From an uncultured Collinsella sp. (GTDB taxonomy: Bacteria > Actinomycetota > Coriobacteriia > Coriobacteriales > Coriobacteriaceae), in NCBI GenBank assembly GCA_902478825.1, contig CABSMK010000119.1, positions 1 to 5,387 of the forward strand: a stretch of DNA of 5,387 nucleotides. The letters run 5' to 3'. The notes below the pieces were generated by a model. It saw nothing but the letters and a program-made list of their open reading frames with translations, made no database searches and had not been told where the DNA came from. Below are positions 1 to 4,965 of this stretch, one piece after another. The position numbers were made by a program, and so were the translations under genes. How positions within the stretch are numbered: position 1 is the first letter of the stretch; every line of letters starts with the position of its first letter.

Positions 1-14
1 TGTATAAGAGACAG
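1..14. other. Nextera/Tn5 mosaic-end adapter remnant (not genomic)
   Basis: The window opens with TGTATAAGAGACAG, identical to the inner 14 bases of the 19-base Tn5 mosaic end AGATGTGTATAAGAGACAG used in Nextera libraries. It sits exactly at the edge, and it puts an in-frame TAA (5-7) into the EtfA reading frame that otherwise runs unbroken from base 17. Both facts indicate untrimmed adapter rather than host DNA. Genomic sequence should be taken to begin at base 15. Confidence 0.93.
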
Positions 15-409
15 CCGCCGAGGAGTGGAGGCAGCAGGCCTCGATCGCCGATGCCGAGCGCTTGGTCGTGGTGGGCCGCGGCATTGGCTCCAAGAAGAAT
101 CTGCCCCTGATGCGAAGGCTCGCCGAGGCTCTGGGAGCCGAGCTTGGTTGCACGCGACCTGTCGTGGAGGCCGGCTGGTTGGAGTATCGCCATCAGATTG
201 GCCAGACCGGCGTATCGGTTTCGCCCAAGCTTCTCGTGAGTATCGGTGTTTCGGGCGCCATCCAGCATCTTGCCGGCATCGGTGGGGCAGAGTGCATTAT
301 TGCCATCAACGAGGACCCGGATGCCCCCATCTTTGGTGCTGCCCAGTACAAGGTTGTCGGCGATGCCGTCGAGGTCGTCGAGGAACTGCTGGCCCAGCTT
401 GAGCGCTAG
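15..409 (+). CDS. etfA: Electron transfer flavoprotein alpha subunit, C-terminal fragment (5' truncated)
   Basis: EtfA pairs with EtfB to carry electrons between flavoprotein dehydrogenases and acceptors; its C-terminal domain holds FAD. The fragment gives 130 residues, numbered from the codon at base 17. Family landmarks seen in order: the GRGIGSKKN stretch (residues 20-28), the basic linker ending in HQIGQTG (59-65), SVSP (67-70), the flavin-contacting SGAIQH (79-84), and AINEDPDAPIF (96-106) followed by VVGD (113-116). The usual R..VDAGW segment reads RPVVEAGW here, a mild variant. Complete EtfA is roughly 300 or more residues, so the N-terminal domain is missing because the contig starts inside the gene. 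A TTG at 62 is only an internal codon. The TAG stop at 407-409 overlaps the stop of the convergent HD-domain gene. EtfB would be expected just upstream, outside the window. In anaerobes such proteins may serve acyl-CoA dehydrogenase, bifurcating or Fix-like systems; the fragment does not say which. Confidence 0.93.
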
Positions 410-1218
410 GCGCGCGCCAGCCAGTCGCGCATCTCGTCCTTAAGGCGGCTCCAAGTCGCCTGCGTGGCGGGGTCGGTAAAGGGCCGCGTAATGCCAAAGG
501 GCGCGTCGAGCAGGCGGTAGATATCGCCCTGCTCGCGCGCCAGCGTGCGGCTCGCTGGATAGACGAGCTCAAACATAAAGCAGATGAGTCCCACCAGGTA
601 GTCCGCCGGCTCGTTGCGCTCGTCGCGCGCGACGCACCGATGCTCGTCAAAGGCGGCAAGCGTCGGTACCGAGAAGCGACTGGCTAGAAACGCGTCCTCA
701 TCCACCTTGAGGATGGTATCGACGGTGCTGTCGGCGATGGTGCGCATAATGTCGATCTTGTCGCCATCGCGCACGATATCGCAGAAGCACCGTGTACGCT
801 CGTCGAGTTGTGCCGGCAGGCGAAAGTCGCTGTGATAGGCGATGCTCGCTCGGATGAGCTCGTCATGCGCACCGGTTTCGATAAAGTCACGGATGTTTGT
901 CGTGGCGGGTGCATCGGCGGGATTCTCGCCAAAGAGGACCTCGATGCCCAGCGCCGCATGGCTCATGCTCTCGGCGTCCTTAAAGGTGTCCCAGCGTCGC
1001 AGCTGCTCAAAGCGGCCCATATCGTGTAGCAGGCCGCAAAGCCATGCCAGGTCAATATCTTCTGACGACCAGCCCTGCTCGCGCGCTACGGCATCGCATG
1101 CCTCGGCCACGTGGTACGTATGCTCGATTTTGAGCGCGATGCGTGGGTTGGTGGCGTCGTAGGCATCGGTGTAGCTTTTGAAGGCCGCGCGCGCCCGGTC
1201 TCGATCGATAGCTGTCAT
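406..1218 (-). CDS. HD-domain phosphohydrolase of unknown substrate
   Basis: This is a 270-residue soluble protein without signal peptide or membrane segments, predicted cytosolic. The N-terminal half carries a metal-dependent HD domain: H36 within IEHTYHVAEAC, the signature H65-D66 in GLLHDMGRFEQ, and H87 in SHAALG. Later residues that fit the metal or phosphate site are H129 (AYHSDF) and D151/D153 (RDGDKIDI). Enzymes with this fold hydrolyse phosphomonoesters or phosphodiesters, often of nucleotides. The GYP signature of c-di-GMP phosphodiesterases is absent, so I do not assign that role despite the GGDEF gene 2.5 kb away. The start is ATG at 1216-1218 with AGGAAG (1224-1229) five bases upstream. 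It is transcribed divergently from azlC and convergently with etfA; its TAG (406-408) shares the palindrome CTAG with the etfA stop. The HD family call is firm; the substrate is unknown. Confidence 0.88.
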   Translation of the reverse strand: MTAIDRDRARAAFKSYTDAYDATNPRIALKIEHTYHVAEACDAVAREQGWSSEDIDLAWLCGLLHDMGRFEQLRRWDTFKDAESMSHAALGIEVLFGENPADAPATTNIRDFIETGAHDELIRASIAYHSDFRLPAQLDERTRCFCDIVRDGDKIDIMRTIADSTVDTILKVDEDAFLASRFSVPTLAAFDEHRCVARDERNEPADYLVGLICFMFELVYPASRTLAREQGDIYRLLDAPFGITRPFTDPATQATWSRLKDEMRDWLARA

Positions 1219-1258
1219 AATGACTTCCTAAAAAGTTGTGTCTTTCGATCCGGTGGCA

Positions 1259-1264
1259 ATTGTA
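1259..1264 (-). promoter_or_regulatory. Candidate -10 element for the HD-domain gene
   Basis: Read on the minus strand this is TACAAT, a five-of-six match to the sigma-70 -10 consensus. It lies 40 bases before the ATG, which would leave a leader of about 34 bases containing the AGGAAG ribosome site. No good -35 hexamer is seen 16-18 bases upstream (ATCCGA or similar), so the call is tentative. Confidence 0.35.
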
Positions 1265-1344
1265 GGTGAACTCGGTTGCTGTCGGATGATGATTCTGCCG
1301 TATCGCTACATGCGGCTCGGAGACCTTGTCAGGATGAGAAGCGT

Positions 1345-2037
1345 ATGGTGCTCAAAATCGTTAGAACCGTCTGGCCGGTGATGCTTACCTATGCTGCAAT
1401 AGGCGCGCCGTGCGGAATGATCATGGGGCAGACGGGAATGGAGCCCTGGATGGTCTTTGCTCTGAGCAGCACGTTTGTGACGGGCAGCGGGCAGTTTATG
1501 ATCTGCAACCTGTGGCTGGCGGGTGTGCCTGCAGCATCGATCGTCGCGAGCGTCGCCGCAATCTCCTCGCGCTTTGCGCTTTACTCGGCATCGATCGCAC
1601 CGCATCTGAGGGGTGCCTCGAAGCGTCAGACGCTGGCTGTTGCCGCGACACTTACCGAGGAGGCATACGGCATCTCGCTTGCCAAGTTGGTTGAAGGGGA
1701 GGATTGGGGCCCGCGTGAGTCCTTCGTGCTCAACGTGATCCTTATCGCAACATGGGGCGTTTCGTGTACGACGGGCGCCATCGTCGGCGCCGTTGTCGAT
1801 GTTCCCACCGCCATTGCAGCCTTTGTCTGCACCTCACTCTTTATCTGCCTGCTCTTTTCGCAGCGGCTGTCACGCGGCAACGTTGTCGCGGCGGTTTCGG
1901 GCGCGGTGTCCGTCGCCGTATGCAAGTTCTTGGGCCTCACGAATATTGCCGTGCCGGCAAGCGTCGTGGTCGGCATTGCCATTGCGCTGGCGTGCGATGC
2001 TGTATTTGACGGAAGAGGTGCCCGCGATGCCCGTTAA
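1345..2037 (+). CDS. azlC: AzlC family branched-chain amino acid exporter, large subunit
   Basis: AzlC with AzlD forms a two-subunit inner-membrane exporter (LIV-E family) for branched-chain amino acids and analogues. From ATG 1345 the product is 230 residues, within the normal family size. Visible landmarks: WPVMLTYAAIGAPCG (residues 10-24) in the first membrane segment, TFVTGSGQFM (43-52) in place of the usual YAGAxQF, the ISSRFALYSASIAPHLRG stretch matching the family's NxRxxLY motif, and TEEAYGIS matching its TDE motif, then several hydrophobic segments. The start is uncertain. ATG 1345 has AGGATGAG upstream, with AGGA at 1331-1334. A TTG at 1276 has AGGTGA six bases upstream and would add 23 hydrophilic residues, a length also compatible with homologues. 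The 3' end overlaps azlD by 11 bases, implying translational coupling. No regulator gene is adjacent. Confidence 0.9.
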   Translation: MVLKIVRTVWPVMLTYAAIGAPCGMIMGQTGMEPWMVFALSSTFVTGSGQFMICNLWLAGVPAASIVASVAAISSRFALYSASIAPHLRGASKRQTLAVAATLTEEAYGISLAKLVEGEDWGPRESFVLNVILIATWGVSCTTGAIVGAVVDVPTAIAAFVCTSLFICLLFSQRLSRGNVVAAVSGAVSVAVCKFLGLTNIAVPASVVVGIAIALACDAVFDGRGARDAR

Positions 2038-2350
2038 CGAGTTCTTGGTTCTGTGGCTGTCGTCGTGGGCTGCTATCGCGTTCTTTCGCATCGCGCCGGC
2101 GTTCGCCTTGCGCGGGCGGACCCTGTCGCCCCGCATTACCGAGGCCCTGGGCTATATCCCGCCCGCTGCCTTTGCCGCGCTGGTCGCCAACGACTTGGTG
2201 AGCCCCGGCGCGTTCGACGCGGGACTCTGGCCTGCCTTGGTTCCCTGGATTGCGGCCGCCGGCGTCGTGGTCGTGGCGGTCAAGACAAAATCGATGCTGT
2301 GGTGCTGCGTCTCGGGCATCGTACTCTATATCGTCTTGAGCCTTATATAG
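2027..2350 (+). CDS. azlD: AzlD family branched-chain amino acid exporter, small subunit
   Basis: This is the small partner of AzlC, 107 residues, the usual family length. It shows three to four hydrophobic segments: about residues 6-20, 44-55, 66-85 and 90-107. The family signature is clear: R21-I-A-P24 at the end of the first segment, then RxLxxR (31-36) and the GYIPPAAFAALV block (42-53). The start ATG 2027 lies inside azlC and is preceded by GGAAGAGG (2011-2018) with an eight-base spacer, a strong ribosome site within the azlC coding sequence. An upstream in-frame ATG at 1997 is less likely because it has no such site. The 11-base overlap fits one exporter operon. The TAG stop is followed by only a weak GC hairpin (2355-2369) without a T-run, so read-through toward kdgT is possible. 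Confidence 0.9.
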   Translation: MPVNEFLVLWLSSWAAIAFFRIAPAFALRGRTLSPRITEALGYIPPAAFAALVANDLVSPGAFDAGLWPALVPWIAAAGVVVVAVKTKSMLWCCVSGIVLYIVLSLI

Positions 2351-2389
2351 GGGTGGCGTCGCGGGCGCCGAATCTCGTTCCATCCCAAC

Positions 2390-2419
2390 TTGTCGAATTT
2401 TTCACCGAGCTGGTCTATT
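2390..2419 (+). promoter_or_regulatory. Candidate promoter for kdgT
   Basis: A -35-like TTGTCG (2390-2395) is separated by 18 bases from TCTATT (2414-2419), which is preceded by TGG (2411-2413) and so resembles an extended -10. Each hexamer matches four of six consensus positions. Transcription would start near 2426, giving a leader of about 75 bases. It is the best promoter-like pair in the 150-base azlD-kdgT gap but was judged by eye only. Confidence 0.35.
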
Positions 2420-2424
2420 TCTTC

Positions 2425-2436
2425 TGGTACCATGGT
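2425..2436. promoter_or_regulatory. Overlapping palindromes TGGTACCA / ACCATGGT, operator candidate
   Basis: Two perfect 8-base palindromes overlap: TGGTACCA (2425-2432) and ACCATGGT (2429-2436). They fall on the predicted kdgT transcription start. TGGT/ACCA half-sites are typical of FadR-subfamily GntR regulators such as the hexuronate regulators ExuR/UxuR, so a sugar-acid repressor site is plausible for a 2-keto-3-deoxygluconate permease. No regulator gene is in the window; the assignment is inference. Confidence 0.25.
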
Positions 2437-2440
2437 CAAA

Positions 2441-2456
2441 CTTTACTGTAGCAAAG
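2441..2456. promoter_or_regulatory. Imperfect palindrome upstream of kdgT
   Basis: CTTTACTGTAGCAAAG has outer arms CTTT/AAAG and inner CT/AG pairs, with one mismatched position and a mismatched centre. It follows the TGGTACCATGGT element by four bases and could be a second operator half or a small leader hairpin. Low certainty. Confidence 0.2.
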
Positions 2457-2500
2457 CGTGACGTGGGCTTTTGTACCCCGTCAGCGGAAATGGGGGTTTC

Positions 2501-3523
2501 ATGGCACAGGAAGCGACCGCCAACGAGCAAAAGAAATTCAAGGTCCCGCGCATCCCGGGCGACATCATGATCTATCCGATGATCGTCGGTCTTTTGCTCA
2601 ACACCTTCTGCCCGCAGGTTTTTGAGATCGGCGGCTTCTTTACGGCTGCCTGCCGCGGTGGCTCCAATACCATCGTCGCCGCGATCCTGCTGTTTGTGGG
2701 CGCCGGCATCAGCTTCAAGTCCACGCCGGGCGCCATCAAGACCGGCATCGTCGTGCTGATTCCCAAGCTGGTCGTCGCAGCGGCTCTCGGCCTGGGCGTG
2801 GCATATTTCTTTAACGATAACTTCCTGGGTCTGAGCTCCGTGTCTATCATCGGCGGCATTACGTTTTGCAACATGGCGCTCTATACGGGCATCATGGGCG
2901 AGTTCGGCGATGAGTCCGAGCAGGGCGCCGTCGGTATCCTGTTCTTTACGGCCGGCCCCGCCGTCACGATGATCATCCTTGGTGTTTCTGGCCTTGCCAA
3001 CATCCCTGTCGGTACTATCATCGGCTCCATTTTGCCGCTCGTTATCGGCATGGTTCTGGGCAACCTGTTCCCGTTTATCAAGAACCTGCTAGTTCCCGGT
3101 GCCAACCCTGCGATTGCCGTCATCGGATTTCAGCTTGGCGCGTCCATGAGCCTGTCGAGCTTTATCACCGGTGGTATTTCCGGCATCTTGCTGGGCCTTG
3201 TCACGCTGTTTGTCGTCGGTCCCATCACCTTTGCGTTCGAGCGCCTGTGCGGTGGTAACGGCAAGGCTGCCGTGGCTTGTTCCACCATCGCCGGCACGGC
3301 TATGACCACGCCGGTTGCTCTCGCCGAGGTCGCGCCGCGCTACGCCGAGCTTGCGCCCACCGCGTACGCCCAGATCGCCACTGCCGTTATCATCACGGCA
3401 ATCATGGCTCCGATTCTGACCGGCTGGGTCGACAAGAAGTTCTGCCAGGGCAAGGAGGACCTGTCGCCTGCCGGTGTCGAGGCCATCGAGGAGGCCGTCG
3501 CGACCGACATCGACGGCGAGTAA
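2501..3523 (+). CDS. kdgT: 2-keto-3-deoxygluconate permease (KdgT family)
   Basis: This integral membrane transporter is predicted to import 2-keto-3-deoxygluconate, an intermediate of pectin, alginate and hexuronate breakdown, with proton symport as in the enterobacterial KdgT. The product is 340 residues from ATG 2501; E. coli KdgT is about 327. Resemblance to that protein runs along the length: IPGDIMIYPMIVGLLLNTF (residues 18-36), FVGAGISFKSTPGA, N124-MALYTGIMGEFG with the following EQGA, the AGPAVTMIILGVSGLA block, GGNGKAA (251-257), and TTPVALAEVAP (269-279) followed by a final hydrophobic segment. About ten membrane segments are visible. The acidic tail after residue 320 (repeated E and D) is cytosolic. 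A TTG at 2471 would add ten residues but has no ribosome site; ATG 2501 has only a weak one (GGAAATGGGGG, 2486-2496). No KDG kinase, aldolase or uronate gene is adjacent, so substrate specificity rests on family similarity alone. Confidence 0.88.
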   Translation: MAQEATANEQKKFKVPRIPGDIMIYPMIVGLLLNTFCPQVFEIGGFFTAACRGGSNTIVAAILLFVGAGISFKSTPGAIKTGIVVLIPKLVVAAALGLGVAYFFNDNFLGLSSVSIIGGITFCNMALYTGIMGEFGDESEQGAVGILFFTAGPAVTMIILGVSGLANIPVGTIIGSILPLVIGMVLGNLFPFIKNLLVPGANPAIAVIGFQLGASMSLSSFITGGISGILLGLVTLFVVGPITFAFERLCGGNGKAAVACSTIAGTAMTTPVALAEVAPRYAELAPTAYAQIATAVIITAIMAPILTGWVDKKFCQGKEDLSPAGVEAIEEAVATDIDGE

Positions 3524-3546
3524 CGGCCGTTACCGATAATTGATTC

Positions 3547-3565
3547 CGGCGTGCAATTCGCGCCG
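3547..3565. other. Small hairpin after kdgT
   Basis: CGGCGTG (3547-3553) pairs with CGCGCCG (3559-3565) with one G-U pair and a five-base loop. No T-run follows, so it is not a terminator by itself. It is the first of four successive hairpins between kdgT and the GGDEF gene. Confidence 0.4.
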
Positions 3566-3569
3566 TCCG

Positions 3570-3613
3570 AGCGCCCGAACAGAAACTGTTTTGCAGTGAT
3601 GTTCGGGCGCTTT
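3570..3613 (+). terminator. Probable kdgT terminator hairpin
   Basis: A perfect 12-base inverted repeat, AGCGCCCGAACA (3570-3581) and TGTTCGGGCGCT (3600-3611), encloses an 18-base loop that itself contains ACTG/CAGT arms (3585-3588, 3594-3597) around a five-base loop. Only a short T-run (3611-3613) follows. The strong GC stem 46 bases after the kdgT stop suits transcription termination, though the poor U-tract weakens the call. Confidence 0.55.
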
Positions 3614-3621
3614 GCTATGAT
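3613..3621 (+). promoter_or_regulatory. Extended -10 promoter candidate for the GGDEF gene
   Basis: TGCTATGAT is an extended -10 element (TGn followed by a hexamer matching five of six to TATAAT). A -35-like TTGCAG (3591-3596) lies 19 bases upstream, inside the terminator hairpin. Transcription would begin near 3628, within the next hairpin, leaving a leader of about 85 bases. Confidence 0.45.
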
Positions 3622-3622
3622 T

Positions 3623-3647
3623 CCCTTTACCCCTGCGGAGTAAAGGG
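3623..3647 (+). other. Hairpin at the 5' end of the predicted GGDEF leader
   Basis: CCCTTTAC (3623-3630) and GTAAAGGG (3640-3647) form an eight-base stem with a nine-base loop. An alternative pairing, ACCCC (3629-3633) with GGGGT (3645-3649), overlaps it, so two mutually exclusive folds are possible. TGTTTATTG follows, which is not a clean T-run. A further short hairpin, GCCC (3657-3660) with GGGC (3672-3675), surrounds the palindrome ATTCGAAT (3663-3670). No known riboswitch consensus was recognised. Confidence 0.4.
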
Positions 3648-3712
3648 GTGTTTATTGCCCTGATTCGAATTGGGCGATTCTGACCATTCGGATATTGAAG
3701 GGATGGCGTCTA

Positions 3713-4855
3713 GTGGTTAAGGCACTCAAGATTGAGATATTCCTGCTATGCATGATTGTTCTTATCGGGCTTGCCGCGCGAAGTCGTCGCTCCTTGTTCT
3801 CGAGCACCCTGCAACTATTGTTTAGCATGCTTGGCTACACCTCTGCCGCGTACATATTATTCGATATGATCTGGACGCTTTCGGATGGTGCGGACGGCAC
3901 GTTGGGTATTGCTGCCAACTGGATTTCCAACGCGGTTTCGTTTTCGCTCTTTGCCATCGCGTGTCTCATTTGGTTTATCTATTCCGAGACGATGCAGGGC
4001 TCTCGCCTTGTGACCTCGCGCTATAGGGTGGTGCTTGTAACGTTGCCTACGGCTCTGGTGGTCGTGCTGGCGTTTACCAGTTACTGGACGCACGCCCTGT
4101 TCTATATCGATTCGCAGGGCGTGTATCGTCGCGGCTTTGCTTATATGATCCAGCCCATTGTCAGCTACTGTTACGTTATACATGCGTCCCTGCATGCGTT
4201 TGTGCAATCTCGCAGGGTCGAGAGCCTACAGACGAAGGCTATCTATCGAACCTTGGCATTTTTCGCCATTCCGGCCCTGGTGGGCGGTACCTTTCAGGTC
4301 GTATGCTCGGTGCCCGGCCTTTGTGTCGGCATAATGATTAGCATGTTGCTGCTCTATATCATCTGCCAGGAGCAGCTCATCTCGACCGACCCGTTGACTG
4401 GACTCAACAACCGCAACCGTTTTGAGACCTATATGCTGTCGCTCTTTTCAAATGTGGATCAGGCCGAAGATGTGTATCTGCTCATGATGGACGCCGACGG
4501 CTTTAAGCAGATTAACGATCGCTATGGACATGTGGAGGGCGACCATGCTCTTCAGGTTATATCCTCTGCGCTCAAAGAGGTCTGCTCGGCGTCTGGTGGC
4601 TTTATCGCACGCTACGGTGGCGATGAGTTCGTGGTGCTCCAAAAGGCAGTGGCGGAACAGGATATCATGCATCTGTGCGCGACAATCAACGACGAGCTCG
4701 CGCATGCCGAGGTGCCGTATGCATTGCGGATGTCCATCGGTTACGCGCGGGTCGGCGATAGTGTTGATACCTGGCAAGACTTACTTCGCGCTGCCGATGC
4801 GGAGCTCTACCGCGTCAAGGCCGAGAAAAAGAAAGCCGGCGTTCAGATGCGCTAG
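3713..4855 (+). CDS. Membrane-bound diguanylate cyclase (GGDEF domain)
   Basis: The C-terminal GGDEF domain condenses two GTP into the second messenger c-di-GMP. From GTG 3713 the product has 380 residues. About residues 1-215 hold six or seven hydrophobic segments with no recognised ligand-binding domain, a membrane sensor of unknown input. The cyclase domain starts at DPLTGLNNR (226-234), continues with the metal-binding D260 in MMDADGF, N268, D277, and the intact active site YGGDEF (GGDEF 302-306), and ends with the SIGYA and AADAELYRVK segments. The positions where an inhibitory RxxD I-site would sit (293-296) read ASGG, so classical product feedback is absent. The start is a choice: AAGGGA (3698-3703) is nine bases before GTG 3713, whereas TTG 3695 would add six residues and lacks a ribosome site. 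Sampled blocks are lower in GC (32/60 at 3841-3900, 27/60 at 4321-4380) than kdgT (39/60 at 2701-2760). It is a single-gene unit flanked by probable terminators. Confidence 0.92.
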   Translation: MVKALKIEIFLLCMIVLIGLAARSRRSLFSSTLQLLFSMLGYTSAAYILFDMIWTLSDGADGTLGIAANWISNAVSFSLFAIACLIWFIYSETMQGSRLVTSRYRVVLVTLPTALVVVLAFTSYWTHALFYIDSQGVYRRGFAYMIQPIVSYCYVIHASLHAFVQSRRVESLQTKAIYRTLAFFAIPALVGGTFQVVCSVPGLCVGIMISMLLLYIICQEQLISTDPLTGLNNRNRFETYMLSLFSNVDQAEDVYLLMMDADGFKQINDRYGHVEGDHALQVISSALKEVCSASGGFIARYGGDEFVVLQKAVAEQDIMHLCATINDELAHAEVPYALRMSIGYARVGDSVDTWQDLLRAADAELYRVKAEKKKAGVQMR

Positions 4856-4860
4856 GAAAA

Positions 4861-4894
4861 GGGGCACACGACCGCATGGATGGTCGTGCGCCCC
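4861..4894. terminator. Bidirectional terminator between convergent genes
   Basis: GGGGC (4861-4865) plus CACGACC (4867-4873) pair with GGTCGTG (4882-4888) plus GCCCC (4890-4894): twelve pairs with one A/C mismatch and an eight-base loop. On the minus strand the stem is followed directly by TTTT (complement of 4857-4860), the right shape for ending the EamA gene transcript. On the plus strand it follows the GGDEF stop by five bases but only TATTG comes after. Confidence 0.75.
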
Positions 4895-4933
4895 TATTGC
4901 GTTGGCGGGATTAGTAGCGGCTGTCGAAGATAC

Positions 4934-4959
4934 GCCTCGGTTTTTTCTTGGAACGAGGC
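4934..4959. repeat. Inverted repeat GCCTCG/CGAGGC downstream of the EamA gene
   Basis: GCCTCG (4934-4939) and CGAGGC (4954-4959) enclose a 14-base loop containing a run of six T. It lies seven bases beyond the stop of the minus-strand EamA gene and may add to termination or protect the 3' end. No T-run follows the stem on either strand, so it is not called as a terminator. Confidence 0.35.
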
Positions 4960-4965
4960 AGTTCG

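Noticed and set aside
306..659. Minus-strand open frame overlapping the ends of etfA and the HD gene
   Set aside because: Arginine- and alanine-rich out-of-frame translation of two well-supported genes.
406..1218. Possible c-di-GMP phosphodiesterase paired with the GGDEF gene
   Set aside because: The HD core is present but the GYP signature of HD-GYP enzymes is not, and the two genes are separated by three unrelated transporter genes.
1219..1344. Plus-strand promoter for azlCD (TTGCTG at 1276 with TATCGC at 1301)
   Set aside because: The spacer is 19 bases and the -10 is poor; nothing better was seen, so no azlCD promoter is annotated.
1626..1982. Minus-strand open frame inside azlC (118 codons)
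   Set aside because: T/A/S-rich shadow of the membrane protein on the other strand, with no recognisable motif.
2355..2369. GGCG/CGCC hairpin after azlD as a terminator
   Set aside because: Only four base pairs and no T-run follows; too weak to call.
3655..3725. tRNA-like words: ATTCGAAT followed by TGACCA, and TAGTGGTTAAGGC further on
   Set aside because: The T-loop-like word comes before the D-arm-like word, the flanking bases do not form T, anticodon or acceptor stems, and the second word lies across the GTG start of the GGDEF gene. Chance resemblance.
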